NCBI GenBank assembly: GCA_037577475.1
Contig: JBAGJB010000147.1
Location: 1 to 64,000 of the forward strand
Reading direction: 5' to 3'
Source: Chaunax sp. Z400
Lineage: Eukaryota; Chordata; Actinopteri; Lophiiformes; Chaunacidae
DNA: 64,000 nt
Shown here: positions 34,281-45,350 of the stretch, one piece after another
How the letters are laid out: each line of letters starts with the position of its first letter
Position numbering within the stretch: position 1 is the stretch's first letter
Position numbers and translations under genes: made by a program
The notes under the pieces: model-generated
What the model saw: only the letters and a program-made list of their open reading frames with translations
The model's database searches: none
Told to the model about the DNA's origin: nothing

Positions 34281-36529
34281 CCAAGGCAGAGAAGCAGCCG
34301 TTTGAGAACCTGTACCAGCTGGGTTCGGTGCTCGGCAGCGGAGGATTCGGTACAGTCTACGCGGCCATCCGCCTTGCAGATGGGCAGCCGGTAAGAGCGA
34401 GGAGCCGCTGTGTTTTGGTTCCGCCACATGGCCGCGACTCCTAGCGTCGAGTTACACACGGCACGCAGCTGCATTCCCGGTTTGCCCTTTAAAAATAAAA
34501 GCGGTATAATTAGAGGTCATTCATGACTTTATAATAAAACAATATAATAGTTCCACTGGTTAGGTATTTTACTTTATTTTCATGACTTTATTTTTTATTA
34601 CATTTCATATTTATGGAGTACATCAACTCCCAAAAAAAAAAAGATTAAAAAAATACAACAAAGCAAAAAATAAACAGCAAAGCCTTGGGATATTTTATGT
34701 CTGACTAGAGCAAGGATATCCACATCAACACTTGAGATGTCCTGTAAACCTTTCCATTCCACTGTACCACCGTTCTTTGATGAATGACAGTCATTGAAGA
34801 ATGAATATTGAATTAGTACACATATAATAAGGTCCATACGTTCGTATCTGTTGCACTGGTTTGCTATTTTAGAGATTATTCCTCAGCAGTAATCTTAAAT
34901 TTCTTTATTCCAGTCTGCCAGTTTAGTTACAGACTGACATTTTCAGATCATCAAGATTATTGTGCGCAACAAGCACTCCTTTTTTTGGGTTTGTGCTTTT
35001 ATTTGGAAGCTTGTGTCACTTTACTTCCTGTCTTGCTGTTGTCAGCTGTGTAACTTGACACAGCTCTGTACTGTCTAGCATGTGGTCTTTGTTTCACAAA
35101 GAGGAATGTTTTTTTATTTTTAGGCTTCATGCTCCCTATATGGAAACATAATCTTGCTGTTTTACTGTATGCTCTTTTGAAGCAGGAAGTGGATTCATGT
35201 TTAAAAATGTTTTTGGCACCATCTAAAAGTGTTGTGAAAATCCTCTTTGTTTATAAACAAAGAAATTATTCAAAGACAGAGGAATAAAAATGCTTCGTAT
35301 TCCTGTTAATTTGTAAATTTTGTGTTTGCTGTTCATTTTGTTTGTTTCTTTACAACTAAGGAATGTATTCTGTCTTTCCAGACCTTAACATTGTATTTGC
35401 AAGTCATACATAACTGCATGGATGCTGTTTGTTAATGATGTTAATTTTATATGCAGGTGGCGGTGAAGCATGTGCCCAGTGACAGGGTGAACGAGTGGGG
35501 CTCTTTGGTGAGATTTACCTAAATTTTCATACTTAGATAAACTGTTTTATAACAACTTCCAATCAGATTTGATTACTAATTCAACTGTTATCAGTGAATT
35601 GTATAATTAAAAAAGGCGAGCTCATTGAGATCAAGAAATGTTTTTAACAGAGACCTGACAAATCAGTGTAAACACTTACATATATAATTAATAGTACAAT
35701 ACAAATTAGTTCCTCATTAAAGAACACAATTACAAGAACCTATGAGTATATTGTAATTTATTGCAATAGATATCTTAGATATTTAACTTAAAGCTCTTTC
35801 ATAGAATGACAGCAATAAGGGAAGTCAGTAGAGCACACGCCTCTGTCAAGGCCCAACTGTCCTTTTTAATTCCAAATTCCAACAAGAACTTGTATGCTAA
35901 CATAATGGCTGCCCTAAGAGTTCTGATAAAGTCAGTGTGAAAAACAAATTCACGGGTCTGCCTCTTGATCTGGATCGATGCCATATTTTGATGGTTTCTC
36001 TCATAGTACATGTCCCACCCTTCGAGTCGGTTTCATGGTAATCTGTCGAGTGATTTTATGTGCTTAAAGTCCAAAAATCCCTACTAAGCAGTGTTCAAAA
36101 ATTTTCTTGCTCTCATTTGCTCGTTTAAATTTTCTAGACTAAATGTTCTCCTTGATCTCTCTCAGTGCGGTACAGTGGTTCCTCTGGAGATTGAGCTGTT
36201 GAAGAAGGTGAGCGGGACGTTTGGTGGCGTGGTGCAGCTCTTGGACTGGTGGAAGCTGGTGGACGGCTGGCTGGTGGTGATGGAACGCCCCGAGCCGGCA
36301 CAGGACTTGTCTGATTACATCACAGAGCGTGGGGCTCTAGATGAAGGGGTAGCGCGTGGCTTCTTCCTGCAGGTTCTGGAGGCTGTGCGTTACTGCTACA
36401 CCTGTGGTGTTGTCTATCGAGACATTAAGGATGAGAACCTGCTGGTGGACCTCAGGACCGGACAGATCAAGCTCATCGATTTTGGCTCAGGAGCCCTCCT
36501 CAAAGACACTGCTTACACGGACTTTGACG
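34281..36529 (+). pseudogene. PIM-family Ser/Thr kinase fragment (exons for N-lobe to DFG)
   Basis: Three exons with clean splice sites and matching phases: 34281-34390, 35457-35507, 36176-36529, about 170 residues. Motifs in order: LGSGGFGTVYA (glycine loop), VAVKHV (ATP lysine), ERPEPAQDLSDYITERGALDE (PIM hinge and helix), YRDIKDENLL (catalytic loop) and LIDFGSGALLKD (DFG). The spacing matches PIM1/PIM3. The catalytic HRD has Tyr for His. No start exon and no exon for the rest of the C-lobe (after YTDFDG) is found in the next 3 kb, where a minisatellite and CFTR-like exons follow. Most likely a partial duplicate; a functional gene with far exons is less likely. Confidence 0.8.
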
Positions 36530-37121
36530 GTGAGTCAGATCAACCACTGTTTAAGAGCTACTCTGTTGGTTTGGCTTTTTAAGGTTAGAAAACAAAAAAT
36601 CTGAATATGTCTGAAAGGTTTGGACACAATTAACAAGGAATGGGCCTTGATTTTTAAATACTTGAATAGTCATTCAATTGTAAAAAATCAAATTGTATTT
36701 TCTTGTTAGAAGTCTACAACAGCTGTGCACAATCATTAAAGGGCAGATAGTTGATTAGTACTCTAAGTGCAGAGTGACTGTCAAATAGTATTTTTGCTTG
36801 AAATCCCCATCCCTAATTAACATAACATTGGTGTGGTCGAACACTAATGTCAGGTGTTCTGTAAATAAGACCGTTGGTAATGATGACATCAGCGATAGCA
36901 CTCTTGTATCGGCCTATCACAATGATTACATCATCACCTGATTGCCAGTCATCTGTGTAATTATGGGTTAACTCTGAATAGTCCAAGAGGGGCAGCTGCA
37001 ATTAAAGGTGCAGAGAAGGGTCATGGGTTGTAGCGAGGTGACTTTCTAGCTAGCAGGTCAGCTTTGTCACATTTGATGACATGTTTCGTGTGTTTAAAGC
37101 TGCTTATAATCATTGTTTTTA

Positions 37122-37836
37122 TGGGACACGTTTCAGACAGGTTGGGACATGTTGTTGGGACACGTTTCAGACAGGTTGGGACATGTTGGGACACGTTTCA
37201 GACTTGTTGGGACATGTTTCAGACAGGTTGGGACATGTTGGGACACGTTTCAGACTTGTTGGGACATGTTTCAGACAGGTTGGGACATGTTGTTGGGACA
37301 CGTTTCAGACTTGTTGGGACATGTTTCAGACAGGTTGGGACATGTTGTTGGGACATGTTTCAGACAGGTTGGGACATGTTGGGACACGTTTCAGACTTGT
37401 TGGGACATGTTTCAGACAGGTTGGGACATGTTGGGACACGTTTCAGACTTGTTGGGACATGTTTCAGACAGGTTGGGACATGTTGTTGGGACACGTTTCA
37501 GACTTGTTGGGACATGTTTCAGACAGGTTGGGACATGTTGTTGGGACACGTTTCAGACTTGTTGGGACATGTTTCAGACAGGTTGGGACATGTTGTTGGG
37601 ACACGTTTCAGACTTGTTGGGACATGTTTCAGACAGGTTGGGACATGTTGTTGGGACACGTTTCAGACTTGTTGGGACATGTTTCAGACAGGTTGGGACA
37701 TGTTGGGACACGTTTCAGACTTGTTGGGACATGTTTCAGACAGGTTGGGACATGTTGTTGGGACACGTTTCAGACTTGTTGGGACATGTTTCAGACAGGT
37801 TGGGACATGTTTCACATCGGTTGGGACACGTTTCAG
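37122..37836 (+). repeat. Minisatellite, 52/55 bp higher-order unit
   Basis: About 13 higher-order units made of three related short blocks, GGTTGGGACATGTTG, (TT)GGGACACGTTTCAGACTT and GTTGGGACATGTTTCAGACA. Units are 55 bp, or 52 bp when a TTG is missing. Both lengths leave remainder 1 on division by 3, so each plus-strand frame cycles through the same peptides and all three stay open for about 250-280 codons. These frames are not evidence of a protein. Confidence 0.95.
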
Positions 37837-38204
37837 GTGCGAGGTTTACCACATGATTGTATTAAGGATATTATTACTTCATAGGCTCCGGAACACTTCA
37901 TCAAATTGTTGTTGGTGAACACAGTTTAATCGAAAATGATTGCATTCCATTTTTATTTATGCTAATAATAGCATTCCAACTTGTTTTTCAAACTGAGTGG
38001 ATGGATCACATGACACTGTGCGCATGAAATGTTCACTAATAGTGATAGTTATCAGCTCCTCTGCTGCGTTTTTAGCTCCACTGAGTCATTCAGACACTTG
38101 GGCCATCATGCAACAGCGGTGAAACTACTTCCCCTCTATGTCACCCCTTGTTGTTTTGGCATCACTAAGTAAAAGATAACTGAGATGAAGTAAAAGATAT
38201 TTTT

Positions 38205-38375
38205 AATTTTTTCGGCCATTTTTGCCTTCATTTGATAGAGACAGGAAATGAAGGAGAGAGAGTTGGGGGGAAGACATGGTTACGGGCGGAATCGAACCTG
38301 CGCCGACCGCTAGAGGACTATAGCCTATAGCTTCCATATATGGGCGTGCTCTACTCACTTCCTCTATCTGCGCAT
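38205..38375 (-). repeat. tRNA-related SINE fragment
   Basis: On the minus strand it reads GAGTAGAGCACGCCC..., a B-box-like GGTTCGATTCC near 38289, then CATGTCTTCCCCCCAACTCTC... and TTTCCTGTCTC. This is a known type of percomorph SINE body. It lies between the minisatellite and the CFTR-like exons. Confidence 0.65.
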
Positions 38376-38816
38376 CGATACTTTTTTATTTTAACATCAG
38401 AATTTATATTTACACTATTTTAGTGTATTTTAGTTTCTTTCTTTTTGTTTTTATTGAATTTTGTAGCTATTTCCCAACATGATGACCTGAGTTAAACAAT
38501 GAAATCATTATGTTAACATTTTAAAACCTCTTGATAAATATAGTACACACTCTCTTTCCCTGTGGTATTCACTTCTCTGCTCTTAAATAGCCAGAAATTG
38601 TGTCCAATAACTTGTTATGCTGTCAGTTTTTGGCCAATAAATCCACTGTTTGTTTTTTCATTTTAGACGATTGACAAAGTTAGAAAAGTGGATTTCATTA
38701 TCAGTGTAAAACAGTTGCCCACTTCAAAGACCTGAAAATGTATTATTGCTGCCATTCTAATTGTGATTGAGGGCTTTCTCATCCAATCCCTTGACTGTGA
38801 GATCTGTTTAAAACAG

Positions 38817-39579
38817 AAAGTCTTCATTCTGACCGGGACTTTCCGGATGAACCTGGACCCACACGGACGTTACAGCGACGAGGACCTGTGGAGGGTAGCT
38901 GATGAGGTGAGGCTGTCTTTAAAAAAAATCAATAAAAAAAATCAATCAGAGGTCATGAACTTTGATTTTTATTCATTAGTCATAAGATTTTCCAGCAGTT
39001 TTCTTTGGATTTTATTTTCATGTCAAAAGAAAATATTTGATAAGAGAATCTTTCACTGACATCAGGCTTATCAAATGCTTGTTGTTGGTTTTTTTATTAA
39101 ATGGATAAAAAAGAAAATTAAAGAACTGAAAAATGATATTGTTATTGTATCTATTCAGAAAAAAATTCAGTTATTGGCAATAATATTGAAAATTCAAGAT
39201 GTAGAGTTCACTTCAGCATAATTAAGTATTAAAATGAAGATGTTGGGTCTTTTAATGTTTATCTTAACCAAATCAAATCGGCTCAGATTAAATCCCACAT
39301 TCTCTTTAAAAGATGTTGCTTCAGAAGTGAACCTGACCTCTGAGATTTTAAAAACCCCCACAAACCTATGATGGTCAGTGGGCTGAAATCTGTCCTGTGT
39401 CCTCAGGTGGGTTTGAAGTCGGTGATCGAACAGTTTCCAGAAAAGCTGGACTTTCAGCTGGAGGACGGAGGAAACGTGCTGAGCAACGGACACAAACAGC
39501 TGCTGTGTCTCGCCCGCTCCATCCTCAGCAAGGCTCGCATCCTGCTGCTGGATGAACCCTCGGCCTACCTCGACCCCAT
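38817..39579 (+). pseudogene. cftr: CFTR NBD2 fragment, two exons
   Basis: Exon 38817-38906 is 90 bp (KVFILTGTFRMNLDPHGRYS...WRVADE) and exon 39407-39579 is 173 bp (GLKSVIEQFPEKLDFQLEDG, signature LSNGHKQLLCLARS, Walker B ILLLDEPSAYLDP). From my knowledge of human CFTR, the consecutive NBD2 exons (legacy 21 and 22) have exactly these lengths and this content. Splice sites and frame are intact, so this is a genomic duplicate and not a retrocopy. No Walker A exon precedes it and no H-loop exon follows convincingly. The full cftr gene is presumably elsewhere. It might be part of a larger gene extending through unseen exons, but none was found. Confidence 0.85.
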
Positions 39580-42109
39580 GTCAGTATTAATGCACTCAGT
39601 CAAATCTGGGTCTATATATGGGCTACTTTTTCTAGGTTTGTGGGTTTTCTTCACAGAGGAAGGGAAGGTAGAGATGGGATTTTTTTTGTGATTGTCTAAC
39701 TAAAACATAAATGGAACAAACACAATATTATATCATTATTATCAGGGGTACAGAAGATGTTGCTTGGTTCTCTTTTTTAGGTCACTGCCATCACTTGTAG
39801 CCACTTGAATTTGAACACCATAGACCATAAGCATGGAAGAGTCATAGAAGCCCCTTAACTGTGTCCTGTGCTGTTTGATTCACACTTAAATTAATTAATT
39901 AATCTCTCCGTTGTTAAGACATGGACACAACACACACAGTGGTGATACGCAAAAAGTGTTTCCTGTTCCAATACATGCTGCACATCTTTAATTTTGACCA
40001 CCAGTTATGTGCAAAAATACTATCACACCTTTATATTGGATTCAAAATGTCTAAACAGCTTTAATCCTTATCACAGCACATTATAATGATACCTAAGTGT
40101 TTGAGAATGTATACAATCACCAGACTTCCTCTGATTAGATCTGATAGATTCAGGTCATATTAATAAGACCAGAGAGCTTTTTCATCCTGTCTCTCTGTGT
40201 TGCTTGCAGTCTCTGGTATATTTGTTTTAGCCCTCTTTAAGGTTTTGTGGACACATTAAATGCTTGTTAAAGAAAGGTGGGTTAGTCATCCAGGGTTTGT
40301 GTGTTTGTGGCGTCCTGAGGTCAGAAGTCATCCGCATCCAACATGTGTGCTGTTCCTGTCACTGCATATGGTGACAATCTGGAGCTCCTGACTTCCGATC
40401 ATGTGTGTAACCATGTGTGCAGACAGTAAATGAAGCCTGTAATGAGCTCTCTGGTTTAACCTTAACGCATTTGTAATGTTATTTGGCCTGAAAATTACAT
40501 TGTGGATGTTTTTTTTTACAGCTTTAGTACTTTGATACTGTTAAGTGTGGATATTGTATCATTTTCAACATAGTTTTGAAAAATAATCAAAGTATTGATA
40601 CTTTTGATAGCTTTAGCCTCTTAAAAAGGTAGCTTTTTTATATAAGATGTTTTATACCATATATTCAGATGTTTAGACAGCTTCTAAAATTACCTTTGTT
40701 TCATGGACCAATTAACTACACTGACAAAAACAAAATGTAAATTTTCCTTTATTTCACATACTATAGAATCACTAGACACCAGATTCAATCATCCCTCACA
40801 GTTTTCATGTGCAAGTGTTTATTTTCAGGTGATAATGACAAGACTGAGAAGATATACTGGGCATGTTTTAAGAAGAAAGCTCACCAGATAACCCGAACAA
40901 CTTTACTGGATAAAACTCAAACAAAGATACAGTATCGTGACACCATGTTAATCCCGCTTCTTCATCCAGGCTCCTGGTCTTTAGATGCAGCCAGACTTCC
41001 AGCATCTCGCCACTGATATAAACAAATAGCAAATGCAGGAATGAACATTTATGTATCGTTGTAATGGCAAAACCAATACATTTTGGTCTTGTCCTCCTTT
41101 ATCTGTTTAATATTCTCGGTTAGTTTCATTTTCACTCTCTCACCTTTTGAATGCAATGAGCAGTCTTAACAATACAAGTTGACAACACATCAAAGTGTGT
41201 ATGCATGCTTGGAATGAGACCATTTTGTTCATGTAAATCCTGTTGGAACAGAGCCAAACAAGAAAATAACCCATGTTTTGTATGTAGTCATTTTGGGCAG
41301 GTGGGGAAAAACATGCTAATTTTATCCAGTTCATAATTTCATCATCCTCAAATATCCTCCATCAGTCCTGCACCTCAACAAGACGTCATACATTTCTGTC
41401 TTAAATTGCAACAAATATGGTTTTAATCATGACATATTTTCATCATTGTACTGAATCGTTTCATTATTTAGGCAGAGAACAGTTACTTATTAACTAATTT
41501 TTACAACCCATCATGTAGTTAATCAAACGTTAGATTCCAGTAGAACGCACACAGAGAAGTTGCTGTCGTTGATTGAAGAGTTTCATTATGCTAAGCTGCT
41601 GTTATTGAGAGGAAGGACATAAACTACACCATTTCTGTAAAGTTCATTCACCTGCGCAGACAGAGCGCCCAGTCTGGGATCTAATCAAAACCTTTCATCG
41701 GCACATACACACACAGACTCACACACACACTCGTATACCTGCATATATATATACTTGTTCTTGCAAAATATGGGATCTGATTTTTTTCTTAGCTATCTAA
41801 TAAATGTTAAATTTTTCCATTTGAGAGATGGTAGTTTTTATACTTCTGTTACTCATTATTTAACATTCTATTGGGCTTTTGGTGTTTTACGACAAATGTT
41901 GCTTGGATTTTATCTTAAGGGTTTCTTATATCCTCATTATGCATTTGCTATACGTCTTAAAATCTTATTTACTCAAAAGTGTACTGTACTTATATTCATT
42001 ATACTGTATATTCTTTGTTCTATTACCCTTATAGATACCAAATTTGACGTTTTCAGCAGATTTTCTTCCCTAATTATTCTCTCTCTCTCTGTCACTGACT
42101 CTCTAACAG
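39580..42109. other. Intergenic stretch before gja9
   Basis: No convincing gene. A weak open stretch at 39780-39858 after TTTTTTAG (AITCSHLNLNTIDH...GRVIE) faintly recalls the end of an ABC ATPase domain. The remainder is AT-rich with a short (AC)n/(AT)n region at 41706-41752. Confidence 0.5.
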
Positions 42110-42114
42110 TCATA

Positions 42115-42126
42115 ATGGTAGGGTGA
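42115..42126 (+). promoter_or_regulatory. Three-codon upstream ORF of gja9
   Basis: ATG GTA GGG TGA ends two bases before the connexin ATG at 42129. It lies in the 5' part of the coding exon, which begins after a CTCTAACAG acceptor at 42109. A minimal uORF this close could lower initiation or require reinitiation or leaky scanning. Confidence 0.55.
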
Positions 42127-42128
42127 AG

Positions 42129-43622
42129 ATGGGGGACTGGAACTTCCTTGGGGGGATTTTGGAGGAGGTGCATATCCATTCCACTATGGTGGGCAAGATC
42201 TGGCTCACCATCCTGTTCATCTTCCGTATGCTGGTCCTTGGGGTGGCAGCGGAGGACGTGTGGAACGACGAGCAGGCTGACTTCATATGCAACACTGAGC
42301 AGCCTGGGTGCAGGAACGTGTGCTACGACCTGGCTTTCCCAATCTCGCTCATTCGCTACTGGGTGCTGCAGGTCATTTTTGTGTCCTCTCCCTCGCTGGT
42401 TTACATGGGCCATGCTCTCTACAGGCTGCGGGCTCTGGAGAAGGCACGGCAGAAGAAGAAGGGTCTGCTGCGGAAAGAGCTGGAGTTGGTGGATGTGGAG
42501 TTGGCAGTAGCCAGGAAGAGGATTGAGCGGGAAATGAAACAGCTCGATCAGGGGAAGCTTAACAAAGCTCCTCTGAGGGGCTCTCTGCTGCGCACCTATG
42601 TGGCTCATGTCGTCAGTCGGTCTTTTGTTGAGGTGGCCTTCATGATAGGCCAGTACCTCCTTTATGGCTTTCACCTCTACCCTCTCTTCAAGTGTGAGCG
42701 GGATCCTTGTCCCAATGCTGTAGACTGTTATGTTTCCAGACCAACAGAGAAAAGTGTCTTCATGGTGTTTATGCAATGCATCGCTGCAATTTCCCTCTTC
42801 CTGAACATCTTGGAGATCATGCATCTGGGTTACAAGAAGATGAAAAAGGGCATCTTGGACTTCTACCCTCACCTGAGAGACGAGAGGGATGAACTTGACG
42901 ACTTCTATTTTAACAAGGGTAAAAAAGAATCTGTTGTGCAAATATGCACCAGCGCAACCCGAAAGTCGACAGTTGCCTCTGCACCCGGTGACTACAACCT
43001 CCTGATGGAGCGGATGCAGGGCACGATTATGTACCCAAACCTTATCAAACCTTCAACTTTTCTTCCTCTCCAGGGCGAGCTGGCCACTCAACAGGACTTG
43101 GATGACTCCAAATGTTTAGCTCAAAGCCCCCCAGATTGTAACTGCACCTCGACTACCAATGAGCCCTGCTCGTGCTGCGACCCTCTGATGAATCCAAAGC
43201 AAGAGGCTTACGACATTTTGCACCTTCCCTCACACAGCAAAGGAGAAGACAGCGGTGAAAGAGGGTGCCTAGACTCTTCAAAATGCCCACAGAAGGCGCC
43301 TCACTCTTCCTCTTTCCCCACACTGCCAGATAGTGCATCAAAGAGGCCGTGGAGGGCTCATGCCTCTTTCAAATGCTCCACAGTGCTGGAGGGTAAAAGC
43401 TCTGACACAGATTCATGTGGGGGTGCAAAAGCCAGCAGTAAATCACCCTGCTCTCAACCCCAGTCAAAGTCAGGTGCCAGACATCACAGCCAGCCTTCCA
43501 CACCAGAGACACTGGATGACTCCAGCTCAGGATCCAGGCATACCCCCAGACCGCCTTCCTCCAGTTGCAAAACATCAATGGCGAGTAACACGAGCAGACG
43601 AGCACCCGACCTGCAAATCTAA
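42129..43622 (+). CDS. gja9: Gap junction connexin, GJA9 (Cx59)-like
   Basis: 497 residues in one exon, the usual connexin layout. Six connexins form a hemichannel and two hemichannels form an intercellular channel. It starts MGDWNFLGGILEEVHIHST. Four membrane segments are visible: about residues 20-40, 76-96, 165-185 and 218-240. Extracellular loop 1 has CNTEQPGCRNVCYD and loop 2 has CERDPCPNAVDC, the invariant cysteine triplets. The cytoplasmic loop is long and charged. The long Ser/Pro-rich tail ends PDLQI, matching the TDLQI end of GJA9. Neighbours mycbp and rragc support the orthology, since GJA9 sits beside MYCBP and RRAGC in human. The start ATG at 42129 is fixed by the conserved MGDW. 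Confidence 0.95.
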   Translation: MGDWNFLGGILEEVHIHSTMVGKIWLTILFIFRMLVLGVAAEDVWNDEQADFICNTEQPGCRNVCYDLAFPISLIRYWVLQVIFVSSPSLVYMGHALYRLRALEKARQKKKGLLRKELELVDVELAVARKRIEREMKQLDQGKLNKAPLRGSLLRTYVAHVVSRSFVEVAFMIGQYLLYGFHLYPLFKCERDPCPNAVDCYVSRPTEKSVFMVFMQCIAAISLFLNILEIMHLGYKKMKKGILDFYPHLRDERDELDDFYFNKGKKESVVQICTSATRKSTVASAPGDYNLLMERMQGTIMYPNLIKPSTFLPLQGELATQQDLDDSKCLAQSPPDCNCTSTTNEPCSCCDPLMNPKQEAYDILHLPSHSKGEDSGERGCLDSSKCPQKAPHSSSFPTLPDSASKRPWRAHASFKCSTVLEGKSSDTDSCGGAKASSKSPCSQPQSKSGARHHSQPSTPETLDDSSSGSRHTPRPPSSSCKTSMASNTSRRAPDLQI

Positions 43623-45350
43623 TCTCAACATGCAAACCGTTTCCTTGTTTGCATTAACGGCACACAGCGATCCATGTGTACTTACAGGTGTCCTTTCTAA
43701 ATGTAAACTCATGGATCTAACTGCACTCTAAGCTGCCCTCAAACTGGTGACGGTCCATTCTTTGTGTTTCTGTTAGAAATCTTTAACAAATAAGTTTAAA
43801 TAATGTGGTACGTTTTAAAAGCTCAGCCCAGTCGATGCGATAGGTATTTCTATTAATTGCATTTGGTGACATAATACAATAAACAGACCTTTTTTCCATT
43901 TTGGAGTAAACCTTTTTTTCTATTCTATGCATGAATTTCTACCAAATCAGCTTGAGAACATTTTATTTTACCATAGTTTGAGCCAACAGCTGTGCCATGT
44001 GTTTTGATAGCCCTGCACTGAGCTAAATTTAAATGGGATGTCTTCTTTGTACAATGTACAGCTAAGATGTTGTGTGGCAAACATGTAGACTTATGATGGG
44101 CCTTTGCAAACTGTCTCATAGCAATGTTGTACAAACTAACACAAAAGAAAAATTACTACACAGCCACATATTTCTGGAGGAAAGATTATTTGGGCATTAC
44201 CTGTACATCTTGGGTATAAAACACTCCAGTGCATATCAATCAGTGGCTAAAACAGCAGCACTGTCCTAACAAACTACATTACTGCTGGATTACTGTCCTA
44301 TTTGATAGTTTTAACCGTGAGAAAAACAAATGAAAGTTATACAATCTGATTGGAGCTGGTAAAAAACCCCACAAGTGCTCTGATACCATTCATTTGTCTC
44401 TTTATTAGTGTTACAACCTGAAGACAAGTTTTTTGTTAGGATAATTGTATATAAGTTATCATTTTGAATGTGAATTACCATTCTATATATTGTGTGATTA
44501 TAAGGATTTTCATTATAGTTTGATATTTCAATCTTTGTTATGAGACTTAGTAGAGCGGGATGTCCTTGAGAGCAGCTACACTGAAACTGCATGCCAACTA
44601 GATAGAAAGCAGAAATCACACCCACACGCAGCTGTCCGGTTTATCTACTGCAGGCAGACAGCACTATCTGTTGTAGTCTGAAAATATGTACGCCTTTTGT
44701 GTGATAACCACCCTACCTGAATAAAACAGCAATGCAGGGACAGCATCAGCGGAGAAGTTCACCGAGCTCTTTTGCTGGTGTCCGTCTCCCCTTGCAAGTA
44801 AAAACCTAGAGTGTGTACTGTGTTTCCTTACTGAGTTCTTTGTTAATATGTTTTAGGAGATTGTTTCCTGACAAGTTTCCCTGACATTTTTCATCAGTGC
44901 AAGACTACAATGTCAAGTAACAATGTTTTATGATAAGTCATAACACAGCTGTATCTGACCACATAATGATCAATATCGCAATTACAAGACTGCTTTATTT
45001 TACCAGCATCTTACATTTTTTAAGCTTTTTACAACTTTTACTTACATCAGACCTTCGGAAATAAAGAACAAGTCATGAGATCCACATCGTCGTGTGGACT
45101 GGAACCAAGTGTGTGTTTAAAACTATGCCAGAAAAAAATAAAAGTATTAGAAAAATAACCAGATTTTGGTTATGTTCTCACACACCTCTCTCATGTCTTA
45201 AGAACTTATTGTCATCTATAATGACTAAATGTGCAAGAAAAAAGAACTTATGCACATACAATACAGAATAAGTTAGATTCTAAGAAACAAAGTGGGAACT
45301 AAGATTTCCATAAAGTAGAACAGCTACTTAAAAAATTATTCGCTTTCGGT
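43623..45350. other. gja9 3' region and intergenic space
   Basis: Contains the gja9 3' UTR (candidate AATAAA at about 43879) and a solo LTR listed separately. Nothing else recognised. Confidence 0.5.
44434..44886 (+). mobile_element. Solo LTR of the same retrovirus family
   Basis: Starts TGTTAGGATAATTGTATATAA and ends TTTCCCTGACA, the reverse complement of the LTR at 21807 with scattered differences and internal loss (453 versus 643-676 bp). It is flanked on both sides by T runs (TTTT), consistent with a 4-5 bp target duplication. It carries AATAAA at about 44722 in LTR sense. No internal viral sequence remains, as after LTR-LTR recombination. Confidence 0.85.

Noticed and set aside
37122..37836. 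Direct repeats that could be read as a CRISPR array or a repetitive protein gene
   Set aside because: Units are contiguous without unique spacers, and the organism is a vertebrate. Open frames follow from the unit length and lack of stops, and no start, splice or domain supports a protein.
36176..38906. A PIM-CFTR fusion gene
   Set aside because: The last PIM exon ends in phase 1 and the CFTR-like exon begins in phase 0, so direct splicing breaks the frame; no linking exon was seen.
39779..39860. A third ABC-ATPase exon (AITCSHLNLNTIDH...GRVIE)
   Set aside because: Similarity to an ABCC NBD end is weak and it does not match the expected CFTR exon after LDP; kept only as a remark.
41973..42941. 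322-codon ORF antisense to the connexin gene
   Set aside because: It is a shadow of the gja9 coding bias; the plus strand has the full connexin with all conserved cysteines.
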